A DNA stretch of 64,000 bases from Prochlorococcus sp. MIT 1314 (GTDB taxonomy: Bacteria; Cyanobacteriota; Cyanobacteriia; PCC-6307; Cyanobiaceae), in contig NZ_CP139300.1 in assembly GCF_034093315.1 (NCBI RefSeq), positions 248,001-312,000 of the forward strand. The letters are read 5' to 3'. The position numbers and the translations under genes were made by a program. Shown piece by piece: positions 18,823-27,335 of the stretch; the stretch's first letter is position 1; the number at the start of each line of letters is the position of its first letter. The notes below the pieces were generated by a model that did not search any database, was not told where the DNA came from, and saw only the letters and a list, made by a program, of their open reading frames with translations.

Positions 18823-19866
18823 TTAAATATCTCTAATTGATTCTTTAATAAAAACTTGAATTATTACAGCTAGAGGAAGAGATAAAATCAACCCTAATGG
18901 ACCAAAAAGAAAAGTAAATCCAAATTGAGATATTAATGTTAAACCAGGAAGTAAATTTGCTTTTTTCTTCATTATAGATGGCATTATTATATAGCTTTCA
19001 ATATTTTGAATAATTACATATGCACCTAATACAGCCAGTGGTTTCCAAAAATTATCTAATAGAGCAATTGAAATTGGAAATATACCACTTATAACTGGAC
19101 CTATATTTGGAATAATATTTAAAACCATAGCTATTAAAGCATTAGAAACAACATATTTGACATCTAATATCGATAAAATTATTAATGATAATAAACCTAC
19201 TGATAATGAGCTTATGACCATAGAAAAGGTCCAGTTTGCTAATGCAATATTGCATTTGTCCAGAATATTTCTAAATTTATTGCGATAATTTTTAGGAATT
19301 AATAATAGTATATTTTCTTTATATTGTTTCGGTTCAATAGATATCATCAAACTAACTACTAATACGAAAATTAATTTTAAAAGACCTGAGCCCAGATTCC
19401 CAGCGATATTTATTAAGTTCTTAAAACTTTCTTGAATAGCTTTAGCAATAGTTGCAGCATCTGGAATAGTAACTACATTATTTACAAGATTAAATATGTC
19501 TATAACATTTTCTGATTCTTCACCATAAAAAAAGTTATTTAATTTGTTCAGATTTGTATTTATTAAAAAATTTATTTTAGATAAACCATTTGGAATATCA
19601 ATTAATATTTCATTGAATTCTTTTATAAACGGAGGCAAAACAAGAATAAAAATAGTAAAAACTATTACTGATATAATCGTTAATACAAAAAACAAAGCAA
19701 AGGATCGTGGAATTTTAAACCTATTTTGTATTTGGTTACATAAATTACATACAATATTTGAAATTACTAAAGAGCAAATTATTAAAAGTAGGAAATCTCT
19801 TAAGGTCCATATTATAAAAGATGTGGCTAAAATTACTGCTAACTTGAAATATGATGAACTACTCAA
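18823..19866 (-). CDS. AI-2E family (PerM-like) membrane protein
   Basis: 347 residues with 7-8 membrane segments: two at the N-terminus (about 8-33 and 56-80), a soluble stretch with LPPFIKEFNEILIDIPNGLSKINFLI, and a C-terminal TM cluster. The family motif NIIPNIGPVISGIFPISIALL (about 244-264) and the C-terminal GPLGLILSLPLAVIIQVFIKE are clear. Substrates of cyanobacterial members are unknown, and the AI-2 label does not imply quorum signalling here. It is the last gene of the mnmH-psb28 run, 13 bp after psb28. Confidence 0.9.
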   Translation of the reverse strand: MSSSSYFKLAVILATSFIIWTLRDFLLLIICSLVISNIVCNLCNQIQNRFKIPRSFALFFVLTIISVIVFTIFILVLPPFIKEFNEILIDIPNGLSKINFLINTNLNKLNNFFYGEESENVIDIFNLVNNVVTIPDAATIAKAIQESFKNLINIAGNLGSGLLKLIFVLVVSLMISIEPKQYKENILLLIPKNYRNKFRNILDKCNIALANWTFSMVISSLSVGLLSLIILSILDVKYVVSNALIAMVLNIIPNIGPVISGIFPISIALLDNFWKPLAVLGAYVIIQNIESYIIMPSIMKKKANLLPGLTLISQFGFTFLFGPLGLILSLPLAVIIQVFIKESIRDI

Positions 19867-19879
19867 TTTAAATAATTTT

Positions 19880-20233
19880 CTACTTCTTCTCAGAATATCC
19901 TAATCCATTTGATTTAGCATAACTATTTGCAAATCTCATAAATCTTTCAAAGTCTGAAGTGTTCTTCCAAATATAAACTGCTTCTAAAAATATCGGTTCT
20001 CCATCGACAAACTTTACTTTAACTTCCCTCGTTATTATCTCGCCTTCTGCATCAATCATGCGCATACCTGTGATTTCACCCACAGTAATAGAAGATAATG
20101 CCTGAGGTTTCTCAAACAAAAATAATGCTTGTCCAGTCGTACCATCTTTACTCCTAGTAAGTCTTATTTCAGGAACTACTGGTTCATCAGTTCCTTCATA
20201 AAATTGTATCTTTGCAGTTTTATTTGCGGGCAT
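19880..20233 (-). CDS. psb28: Photosystem II reaction center Psb28 protein
   Basis: Psb28 binds the cytoplasmic face of PSII assembly intermediates (near CP47) and leaves before the complex matures. The 117-residue product [25 protein letters not shown]... contains the family blocks [31 protein letters not shown] and [18 protein letters not shown]. The ATG at 20233 is chosen over a TTG three codons upstream because Psb28 proteins begin at this point. It lies 60 bp after mnmH and 13 bp before the AI-2E-type gene. Confidence 0.96.
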   Translation of the reverse strand: MPANKTAKIQFYEGTDEPVVPEIRLTRSKDGTTGQALFLFEKPQALSSITVGEITGMRMIDAEGEIITREVKVKFVDGEPIFLEAVYIWKNTSDFERFMRFANSYAKSNGLGYSEKK

Positions 20234-20293
20234 GATTTTCAAATAGTAATGTTTTATCTTAGGAAATAATTTTCATTTTCGTTTACATGTATT

Positions 20294-21337
20294 TTATAAA
20301 ACATTATTTATTATTTCTAAAATTTTATAATCATATTTTTTATCGGTTAAATCTAATAACTTTATATTTTCTTTGCCAACCTTTTCATATTCATAACATT
20401 TATCGTAATAATCCAAAACTGATTTGCAAACTAAGTCCCATTTTTCTTCTTTAATTGATTCTAGAGCTATTTTTGTTCTTTGAGGTCCTAACCTTTTTTT
20501 TATCCTTAGTACACATTCTATAAGTTCTTCTTGCTTAAATACACTATAAGTATTTATCAACTCATCTAACCTGTTTGATTCGCTCCTTAAAATCTCAATT
20601 CTAGGAGAACTTTTCATCTGATTGAAGAATTCATGAGGAATTTTGCATTTACCTATATTTGCACTTTCAGCTTCTACAAAAATTTTATTAATACTTTTAA
20701 AAGAATTTAATTTTTCTGCAATTTTATTTTCAAATTGTTCGTTGGAAGGTTGTTCTTTCATTCCTAAACCACCAAATGTGCTTCCTCTATGACATGCCAA
20801 TCCTTCAAGATCTATAGTTTGTTTTTCATATTTCTCTAGTAATGATAATAATCTTGTCTTCCCAGTTCCTGTTTTTCCCCCAACAATTACAATATTCCAC
20901 TTTTTTGAAAAACTATCTAGTGTCCATCTTCTATATGTCTTGTATCCTCCTTTGAGTGTAATTGTATTAAATTTATATTTTTCTAATAACCAAGCAATAC
21001 TTTGTGAACGCATTCCCCCTCTAGAACAATATATTCTTACTTGTAAGTCATTATTATTTTTTTCAGTAATAATTTTATGAGATTCAATCTTCAAAAACAA
21101 ATTGTCAAGAAATAATTCCATTTTCTTTTCAAAGAATTTTAATCCCTCTATTACAGCTTTTTCTCTACCTTCTTTTTTGAAAATTTTCCCAATTATTGAC
21201 CTCTCATCATTATCAAATAGTGGAATATTAATAGAATTAGGCATATGTCCTTTATAATATTCACCTGGGCTCCTAACATCTATAAGAGGTCCGTTAAAAC
21301 TTCTAAATTTCTCTAGTACTTTTCTTCTGAAATTCAT
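20294..21337 (-). CDS. mnmH: tRNA 2-selenouridine synthase (also tRNA 2-geranyl-2-thiouridine synthase)
   Basis: MnmH/SelU modifies the wobble 2-thiouridine of Lys, Glu and Gln tRNAs, replacing sulfur with selenium via a geranylated intermediate. 347 residues. The rhodanese domain (about 1-140) has the family active-site Cys104 in YCSRGGMRS and LIDVRSPGEYYKGHMPNSIN near the start. A P-loop GGKTGTGKT (153-161) begins the C-terminal nucleotide-binding domain, with EGLACHRGSTFGG further on. selD is not in this window. It is divergent from GUN4 across 32 bp. Confidence 0.94.
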   Translation of the reverse strand: MNFRRKVLEKFRSFNGPLIDVRSPGEYYKGHMPNSINIPLFDNDERSIIGKIFKKEGREKAVIEGLKFFEKKMELFLDNLFLKIESHKIITEKNNNDLQVRIYCSRGGMRSQSIAWLLEKYKFNTITLKGGYKTYRRWTLDSFSKKWNIVIVGGKTGTGKTRLLSLLEKYEKQTIDLEGLACHRGSTFGGLGMKEQPSNEQFENKIAEKLNSFKSINKIFVEAESANIGKCKIPHEFFNQMKSSPRIEILRSESNRLDELINTYSVFKQEELIECVLRIKKRLGPQRTKIALESIKEEKWDLVCKSVLDYYDKCYEYEKVGKENIKLLDLTDKKYDYKILEIINNVL

Positions 21338-21369
21338 GGATAGTTTTTAATTTAGGTAATTTATTTAAA

Positions 21370-22086
21370 ATGACTAACAAAGAACAAGATAACTATAATG
21401 GTACATTAGATCTGATAACTAAATTTGCAGATTCTAATCAAAGAAAAAGAATAAATTTATTAACTAAAATCGAAGCTGAAGTTGAAAATATTTTTAAACT
21501 TGGGCCATCATTTTTTGAAATATTTGATAATGATGGAGATGATTGGGCCGCAGGCTGGTTATTGCAAGTTTTAAAAAAATATAAGCCTGAATTTTTTGAA
21601 AATAATAAATTCAATAGTTGGTTTAATACTTATTCAGATATTGGTATTAATTATGAAGAATTACAATTGATGTTATTAGATCAAAAATTTGAAGAAGCTG
21701 ATAGATTAACAAGTTCATACTTACGAATTTTAGCCGGAAAATTAGCTGAAAAACGAGGATATGTTTTCTACAGTGAAGTTAAGAATATGTCAGATAAAGA
21801 TCTACAAACTATTGATAGATTATGGACTATTTATTCTACTGGTAGATTTGGCTTCTCAATTCAAGCAAAGATTCTAAAATCAGTAGGGAAAAAATATGAA
21901 TTATTGTGGCCTAAGATAGGTTGGAAAAAAGATGGATTATGGACAAGGTATCCTACTTCTTTTTGTTGGTCATTGGAGGCGCCTGATGGACATATGCCTT
22001 TAATAAATCAATTAAGGGGAGTAAGACTTATGGATTCGATCCTAAGACATCCTGCTATCGCTGAGAGACATAACAATATTCTTTGA
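21370..22086 (+). CDS. GUN4 domain protein
   Basis: GUN4 binds protoporphyrin and Mg-protoporphyrin and stimulates Mg-chelatase, the entry to chlorophyll synthesis. 238 residues. The N-terminal half is a helical bundle (about 1-90). The GUN4 core starts with YEELQLMLLDQKFEEADRLTSSYL (about 96-119) and continues with LQTIDRLWTIYSTGRFGFSIQAKI, GWKKDGLWTRYPTSFCWSLEAPDGHMP and RGVRLMDSILRHP. This is a full-length cyanobacterial-type GUN4, probably the chelatase activator itself. A GHKL ATPase gene follows 49 bp downstream. Confidence 0.93.
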   Translation: MTNKEQDNYNGTLDLITKFADSNQRKRINLLTKIEAEVENIFKLGPSFFEIFDNDGDDWAAGWLLQVLKKYKPEFFENNKFNSWFNTYSDIGINYEELQLMLLDQKFEEADRLTSSYLRILAGKLAEKRGYVFYSEVKNMSDKDLQTIDRLWTIYSTGRFGFSIQAKILKSVGKKYELLWPKIGWKKDGLWTRYPTSFCWSLEAPDGHMPLINQLRGVRLMDSILRHPAIAERHNNIL

Positions 22087-22135
22087 AATTGAGGTATTTA
22101 ATAAGTTAAAATTGAGTTAGTATCAAAATATTATT

Positions 22136-22570
22136 ATGTCCTTATTTCAGGGCAAAAATATTTTAAAAATTTTTTTTAAGAGGCCAGGGATTTACTGGTC
22201 AAATTACGAATATGAATCGTCACTACAATTAAATGAATTTGTAGATCAATTATTAGAACCAATTAAAAAATCTCAATCAAGTTATCTTATTAAACTTGGC
22301 TTACATGAAGCTCTCGTTAACGCAGTAAAACATGGAAATAAATTAGATCCTACAAAAAGTATTAGAGTCAGAAGAATTATTACACCTAATTGGTGTGTTT
22401 GGCAGATTCAGGACCAAGGTAATGGTTTAGAAATAAAAAAAAGAAAATATAATTTACCCAAAAAAATAAATAGTTTAAATGGCCGTGGCTTATATATTAT
22501 TAATGAATGTTTTGATGATATTAGATGGAGTAGTAAAGGTAATAGGCTTCAGTTGGCTTTAAAAAGATGA
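22136..22570 (+). CDS. RsbW-like GHKL ATPase (anti-sigma/serine kinase type)
   Basis: 144 residues with the compact HATPase_c_2 fold of anti-sigma-factor kinases. The N box is LHEALVNAVKHGN (about 59-71), the G1 box is IQDQGNGLEI (about 91-100), and the G2 box is LNGRGLYIINECFDDI (about 114-129). No fused sensor or output domain. A partner anti-anti-sigma factor or phosphatase is not visible nearby, so the target is unknown. Its last 22 bp overlap the 3' end of the convergent DUF6439 gene. Confidence 0.87.
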   Translation: MSLFQGKNILKIFFKRPGIYWSNYEYESSLQLNEFVDQLLEPIKKSQSSYLIKLGLHEALVNAVKHGNKLDPTKSIRVRRIITPNWCVWQIQDQGNGLEIKKRKYNLPKKINSLNGRGLYIINECFDDIRWSSKGNRLQLALKR

Positions 22571-22812
22571 TTTTTACTTGGACATGGTTGATCAACGTTA
22601 ATTTCTTTTAACCATTTAATGCTTTCCTCCATGTACTCAATGGTTTCTTTTTCATTACATGAAATAATTAATTGGCATAAACCCGCTGAAATTAATTCTG
22701 CTGATCTTTTATATTTATTACCTTTATCTTTATGCCATTTTGTATGATCAATTTTCAATTTACCATTAAGACTTTGAACAAGTTTAATAGTATCTTTATC
22801 CCAATAGGTCAT
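22549..22812 (-). CDS. DUF6439-like small protein
   Basis: 87 residues, soluble and basic: MTYWDKDTIKLVQSLNGKLKI.... It looks largely helical, with two Cys in the centre (LCQLIISCNEKET) and a CPSKNHLF tail. I recall this pattern as the cyanobacterial DUF6439 family; function is unknown. It starts 12 bp after the methyltransferase stop, so it is probably cotranscribed with it. Its 3' end overlaps the convergent GHKL ATPase gene by 22 bp. Confidence 0.7.
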   Translation of the reverse strand: MTYWDKDTIKLVQSLNGKLKIDHTKWHKDKGNKYKRSAELISAGLCQLIISCNEKETIEYMEESIKWLKEINVDQPCPSKNHLFKAN

Positions 22813-22824
22813 AGAAGTTTTGAT

Positions 22825-23880
22825 TTACTTTACAGCAGACCATACTTTGGTCATGAAATAGGAATTTGATTTTACATTTTTAAACCCTACTTGTTCCATT
22901 CTTGAATTAATATCCTCCTTTATATAATCACAATAGAAAGGCTCATGAAAAGTTTTATAAAAATTTTCCATAACAGATGTGAAATCAGGAGAATCGCTTA
23001 TTTGAATCGAATCGGCTAAAACTAATGTTCCTCCTGGCTCAAGAACTCTAAAAAATTCATTTAATACTTTAGCTCTAACTGTTCTTGGTAATTCATGAAA
23101 TAAATAAACACAAGAAACGCATTGAAAACTATTATTTTCAAAAGGTAGTTCTTCGGCATTACCTTTTATTAATTCAATTAGATCACCATCTAATTCTGAA
23201 ATGTATCTACTAGCTTCTTTTAGGTATGAATCAGATAAATCGATTCCTGTTATTTTTTCTTTAGGGAATGCTACTCTTAGTTGTTTTAATGTTCTTCCAG
23301 AACCAGTAGCTACATCAAGTATTTTTATACTACTTTTATTTCTATCACGAAAATTCTCTAGTCCTTCTTTTATTGGCTTGATTATTCTCCTTCTCATGGA
23401 GTCAGCACTTCCATTAAAAAGTATATCTACTTGTAAATCGTAAATACTAGCTGAAAAATCTGATAAATAACCATCTGTTTGATGATGAAAGTTTCTTAAG
23501 TAATATTGTGGATAATTATCTTTTTCAATCGATTCAGGCAGGTCATCAAAGTTTTGGTTTCTTCGTCTATTCCATATATTAGGCATATCTAGCCAAATTT
23601 TAGGATATTGACTCAAATATCTAAGCCATGGCTCATCAAACAATAATTTTTTTGGATATATATTTTTTTCTGCGTCATTCCAATCTTCCTCTCTTAATAG
23701 ATCCATTGAATTTTGGATTTGTAATAAAAGGTTCTTATCTATATCAAAGTTCTCAAGATTAGAATCGGGAAGAATAAAGTTCATTATCCTTGAACTAATT
23801 TGCTTATGAGCAAATCCAGCAATGCTTTTACTCTGTTGAAGCGTTTTATATGCAATTTTTGAAATAGATTCCCTAGCCAT
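22825..23880 (-). CDS. Class I SAM-dependent methyltransferase
   Basis: 351 residues from ATG at 23880 (MARESISKIAYKTLQQ...). An upstream in-frame start would add 14 hydrophobic residues unlike the family. The N-terminal third (about 1-165) is a helical region specific to this cyanobacterial group. The Rossmann methyltransferase core starts at KILDVATGSGRTLKQL (about 187-202), then ITGIDLSDSYL, NAEELPFENNSFQCVSCVYLFHELP and LEPGGTLVLAD, as in the UbiE-like families. The substrate is unknown; a prenyl-quinone or pigment-related acceptor is a guess. The glnA terminator precedes it. Confidence 0.87.
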   Translation of the reverse strand: MARESISKIAYKTLQQSKSIAGFAHKQISSRIMNFILPDSNLENFDIDKNLLLQIQNSMDLLREEDWNDAEKNIYPKKLLFDEPWLRYLSQYPKIWLDMPNIWNRRRNQNFDDLPESIEKDNYPQYYLRNFHHQTDGYLSDFSASIYDLQVDILFNGSADSMRRRIIKPIKEGLENFRDRNKSSIKILDVATGSGRTLKQLRVAFPKEKITGIDLSDSYLKEASRYISELDGDLIELIKGNAEELPFENNSFQCVSCVYLFHELPRTVRAKVLNEFFRVLEPGGTLVLADSIQISDSPDFTSVMENFYKTFHEPFYCDYIKEDINSRMEQVGFKNVKSNSYFMTKVWSAVK

Positions 23881-23908
23881 TTTTAAATTTATATATATAT
23901 ATTCCAAC

Positions 23909-23957
23909 AAAAAAAAAATCAATTTGAGAATATTTTGTGATAATTCTCAAATTGATT
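23909..23957 (-). terminator. Rho-independent terminator of glnA
   Basis: A perfect 15-bp inverted repeat (23917-23931 against 23943-23957, core ATCAATTTGAGAAT / ATTCTCAAATTGAT) with an 11-nt loop. In the minus direction it is followed by ten T (complement of the A-run 23909-23918). It sits 26 bp after the glnA stop. It is the clearest intrinsic terminator in the window and separates glnA from the downstream methyltransferase gene, although read-through is possible. Confidence 0.9.
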
Positions 23958-23982
23958 AATCTAAACTTATTGATTGATTTAA

Positions 23983-25404
23983 TTATGCATCATAGTACAT
24001 GAAGAATTCATGTGGATGAGGCCTCTGTCTTAATTGTTGTACCTCTTCGTATTTTATATCGATAAAGTTATCAATAAAATCTTCTGTAAATACTCCACCA
24101 GCCAATAGATAATCCTTATCTGCTTTGAGTGCATTAAGTGAATCATTAAGAGATGAAGGAACGGTATCAATTTTTGCAAGTTCATCTGCTGGAAGTTCGA
24201 ATAAATCAACATCTACACCATCACCAGGATCTATTTGATTTTTAATTCCATCAATACCAGCAAGCATCATTACGGAGAAAGCTAAATATGGGTTGGCAAG
24301 TGCGTCACCTGATCTAAATTCTAATCTTTTAGCTTTTGGACTTGGACCAGTTAAAGGTATTCTGACAGCGGCAGATCTATTACCCTCTGAATAAACTAGA
24401 TTAACAGGTGCTTCGAATCCTGGAACCAATCTTTTATAACTGTTTGTAGTTGGATTAGTAAATGCTAGGAATGAAGGTGCATGTTTAAGTATTCCTCCGA
24501 TGTACCATCTAGCTGTTTGAGATAAATTTGCATAGGCACCTTCACCAAAGAATAATGGCTCTCCACTCTTCCACAAACTTTGGTGAACATGCATTCCAGT
24601 ACCATTATCGTTAAATACAGGCTTAGGCATAAAGGTAGCTGTTTTGCCATACTTTTTAGCTACGTTTCTAACCACGTATTTATACGTCATAACGTTATCA
24701 GCAGCATTTATTAAAGAATCAAATTTCATTCCAAGCTCGTGTTGGCCGGCACCAGCAACTTCATGGTGATGTTTTTCTGTAGGGATACCTAATTCACCCA
24801 TAAGAAGAAGCATCTCAGATCTGATATCTTGCGCAGTATCATTTGGAGCTACAGGAAAATATCCTTCTTTATACTGTATTTTGTATCCTAAGTTTCCACC
24901 TTCTTCTATTCTCCCAGTATTCCATGGAGCTTCAATAGTATCTACACTGTAAAAACAACCTCCTTCTTTAGAGTCATATCTAACATCATCAAATAAAAAG
25001 AATTCTGGCTCTGGTCCAAAAAATGCAGTATCTGCTATGCCAGTAGAGTCTAAATATTTTAATGCCTTTTGAGCTAAAGCTCTTGGACATCTATCATAAG
25101 GCTCCCCGCTTCTTGGCTCTTGAATAGAGCAAATCATACTAAGTGTTTTATGTTTATAAAAAGGATCGATCCATGCAGTACTTGCATCAGGCACCATTGA
25201 CATATCAGATGCATTAATTGCTTTCCAACCTCTTATTGATGACCCATCAAAAGCTAAGCCTTCTGTAAAAGAGTCCTCTTCTATCATGTCTGATGTAAGT
25301 GTTAAATGTTGCCATTTTCCATGAATATCTGTGAATTTTAAATCGATGAGTTCAATTCCTTCGTCTTTAATTTGACTTAAAACATCTTGAGGTGACTTAG
25401 ACAT
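23983..25404 (-). CDS. glnA: Glutamine synthetase, type I
   Basis: Central ammonium-assimilating enzyme (glutamate + ammonia + ATP to glutamine). 473 residues, standard GSI length. Motifs include [33 protein letters not shown] (about 49-67), the ATP/metal region [29 protein letters not shown] (about 211-227), and [18 protein letters not shown]. The C-terminal loop near Tyr397 of enteric GSI reads [21 protein letters not shown] without an evident adenylylation Tyr, as expected for cyanobacteria. It has an NtcA-like site upstream and a strong terminator downstream. Confidence 0.98.
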   Translation of the reverse strand: MSKSPQDVLSQIKDEGIELIDLKFTDIHGKWQHLTLTSDMIEEDSFTEGLAFDGSSIRGWKAINASDMSMVPDASTAWIDPFYKHKTLSMICSIQEPRSGEPYDRCPRALAQKALKYLDSTGIADTAFFGPEPEFFLFDDVRYDSKEGGCFYSVDTIEAPWNTGRIEEGGNLGYKIQYKEGYFPVAPNDTAQDIRSEMLLLMGELGIPTEKHHHEVAGAGQHELGMKFDSLINAADNVMTYKYVVRNVAKKYGKTATFMPKPVFNDNGTGMHVHQSLWKSGEPLFFGEGAYANLSQTARWYIGGILKHAPSFLAFTNPTTNSYKRLVPGFEAPVNLVYSEGNRSAAVRIPLTGPSPKAKRLEFRSGDALANPYLAFSVMMLAGIDGIKNQIDPGDGVDVDLFELPADELAKIDTVPSSLNDSLNALKADKDYLLAGGVFTEDFIDNFIDIKYEEVQQLRQRPHPHEFFMYYDA

Positions 25405-25453
25405 AATTTTTTAATACCTTATATGAAATTAATAACTTGATGATTCTTGTTAT

Positions 25454-25467
25454 GTATCAACCGTAAC
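25454..25467 (-). promoter_or_regulatory. Candidate NtcA-binding site upstream of glnA
   Basis: On the minus strand the sequence reads GTT-acggttga-TAC, a one-base variant of the NtcA consensus GTA-N8-TAC. About 22 nt downstream is TAATTT, which fits the TAN3T -10 element of class II NtcA-activated promoters. The site lies 50 bp before the glnA ATG. NtcA activation of glnA is established in cyanobacteria; this exact site is inferred. Confidence 0.55.
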
Positions 25468-25617
25468 TTTTTTTAAGACTAGATGACTTCTTTTAGTGTT
25501 TCAAGTCATAAGTTTAATAATTGTTTACCTAAATATTTAAATTGAATGAATTTCTTTAAATAAATCTCGCTTATGCGGCGATATTAGTCTAATTTAAAAG
25601 TAATTGAATGTAATGCT

Positions 25618-26802
25618 TTGACAGAGGCAAAACTTATTTCTGCTTTAAATGAAGAGAATTTATCTCATTTCTCAAAGACTTATGTTCCCTCTAGACTTTT
25701 ATTAGGTCCCGGTCCTTCAAACGCGCATCCAGAAGTTTTAAACGCTCTTTCTCTAAATCCAATTGGTCATTTAGATGAAGCATATATTTCATTAATGTCT
25801 GATGTTCAGCAACTTCTAAGATATACCTGGCAATGCAATAATCGTCTTACTCTCCCAATGAGTGGTACTGGAAGTGCAGCTATGGAAGCTTCAATAGCAA
25901 ATTTTATAGAGGAGGGAGAAAAAATTCTTATTGCCAAAAAAGGATATTTTGGAGACAGATTAGTTGATATGGCAAGTAGATATAAAGCTGATGTTTCCGT
26001 TATACATAAACCGTGGGGTGAGGCTTTTTCTTATGAAGAAATTAAGTATGAAATAGAGACTAAAAAACCTGCTATATTTGCTATCGTTCACGCCGAGACA
26101 TCTAGTGGTGTTTTACAACCTCTTGATGGAATTGGAGATATATGTAGAAAAAATAACTGCTTGTTTCTTGTTGATGCAGTTACTTCACTTGGCGCTTTAG
26201 AACTATTAATAGATGAATGGAATATCGATTTAGCATATAGTTGCAGCCAGAAAGGATTAAGTTGCCCACCCGGATTAAGTCCTTTTACAATGAATAAAAG
26301 GGCTGAAGAAAAACTAAGTTCAAGAAAAACTAAAGTCCCAAACTGGTATTTAGATTTATCTCTTCTAAATAAATATTGGGGTTCTGACCGGGTTTATCAT
26401 CATACAGCGCCCGTAAATATGAATTTTGCAATTCGCGAAGGTTTAAGATTAATTGCAAATGAGGGTTTAGAGAATGTTTGGATTAGGCATAATACTAATT
26501 CAAAGAAATTGTGGAATGGTTTAGAAAGTTTAGGCATGGAATTACATGTATCTAAGGACTATAGGTTGCCAACTCTCACAACCGTTAAGATTCCTCCAGC
26601 TGTTGATGGTGAAGGGTTTAGAAACCATCTTTTAAGAAATTTTGGTATAGAAATAGGAAATGGACTTGGAGAATTGTCGGGTAAGGTATGGCGTATAGGA
26701 TTAATGGGCTACAACTCAAGTGAAGATAATGTAGACAGATTATTAAACCTTTTTGATACCGAGTTAAAGAAATTCTCTATTTTTGAGTCCTCAACTTTTT
26801 GA
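25618..26802 (+). CDS. Class V aminotransferase, alanine/serine-glyoxylate type
   Basis: 394 residues, a fold type I PLP enzyme. The substrate-binding loop is LLGPGPSNAHPEVLNAL (about 28-44), the PLP phosphate loop is MSGTGSAAMEASIANF, the PLP Asp is in LFLVDAVTSLG, and the Schiff-base Lys212 is in SCSQKGLSCPPGLS. This family uses glyoxylate as amino acceptor, so in a cyanobacterium it probably serves photorespiratory glycine formation. Older annotations call it soluble hydrogenase small chain, which is misleading. TTG at 25618 is used because no in-frame ATG lies upstream. The 3' end overlaps tadA by 26 bp. Confidence 0.92.
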   Translation: MTEAKLISALNEENLSHFSKTYVPSRLLLGPGPSNAHPEVLNALSLNPIGHLDEAYISLMSDVQQLLRYTWQCNNRLTLPMSGTGSAAMEASIANFIEEGEKILIAKKGYFGDRLVDMASRYKADVSVIHKPWGEAFSYEEIKYEIETKKPAIFAIVHAETSSGVLQPLDGIGDICRKNNCLFLVDAVTSLGALELLIDEWNIDLAYSCSQKGLSCPPGLSPFTMNKRAEEKLSSRKTKVPNWYLDLSLLNKYWGSDRVYHHTAPVNMNFAIREGLRLIANEGLENVWIRHNTNSKKLWNGLESLGMELHVSKDYRLPTLTTVKIPPAVDGEGFRNHLLRNFGIEIGNGLGELSGKVWRIGLMGYNSSEDNVDRLLNLFDTELKKFSIFESSTF

Positions 26803-27292
26803 ACCATAATTGTAAAATCTGTCTGCATTCATCTTCTAAAATTCCCCCTATAATTTCCATTTTGTGATGAGAACTTTTATGCTTTGATAAGTCTATTGAA
26901 CCACCCAAACCACCTCTCTTCTTATCGTAAGCACCAAAAACAACTTTACCCATCCGCGCTTGGATCAATGCTGATGCACACATGGTACATGGTTCTAAAT
27001 TTGAGATAATAGTACATTCATTAAATCTCCAATCATTTTTAATTAAAGATGCCTGTCTTAGTGCCATTATTTCAGCATGACCTAATGGGTCTTTATTAAT
27101 AGTTCTCTTGTTAACTCCTCTTCCAATACATCTTCCTCGCTGATCTAAAATTACTGAAGAGATTGGTAATTCAACTTTTCCAATTTCTTCAGATCTTCTT
27201 ATTATCAAATTCATCCAATTAAGATATTTTGAATTAATTGTTCTTTTTTTTTGATCTCTAATAGTATTTTCATTTTCAAAAATATATCTCAT
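26777..27292 (-). CDS. tadA: tRNA-specific adenosine deaminase
   Basis: Converts the wobble adenosine of tRNA-Arg(ACG) to inosine. 171 residues. The zinc deaminase motifs are H72-A-E74 (GHAEIMALRQA) and P-C102-T-M-C105 (LEPCTMCASALIQARM), followed by VVFGAYDKKRGGLGGSIDL, characteristic of TadA rather than cytidine deaminases. The N-terminus has an extra 20-25 polar residues compared with E. coli TadA. The 3' end overlaps the convergent aminotransferase gene by 26 bp. Confidence 0.94.
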   Translation of the reverse strand: MRYIFENENTIRDQKKRTINSKYLNWMNLIIRRSEEIGKVELPISSVILDQRGRCIGRGVNKRTINKDPLGHAEIMALRQASLIKNDWRFNECTIISNLEPCTMCASALIQARMGKVVFGAYDKKRGGLGGSIDLSKHKSSHHKMEIIGGILEDECRQILQLWFKKLRTQK

Positions 27293-27335
27293 TTATCAAT
27301 ATTAAGAATAGACTTATTATTAGATATCTTATCTG

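Noticed and set aside
19544-19903. 119-codon plus-strand frame opposite the AI-2E-type gene and psb28 end
   Set aside because: Overlaps two real genes on the other strand and lacks any recognisable motif.
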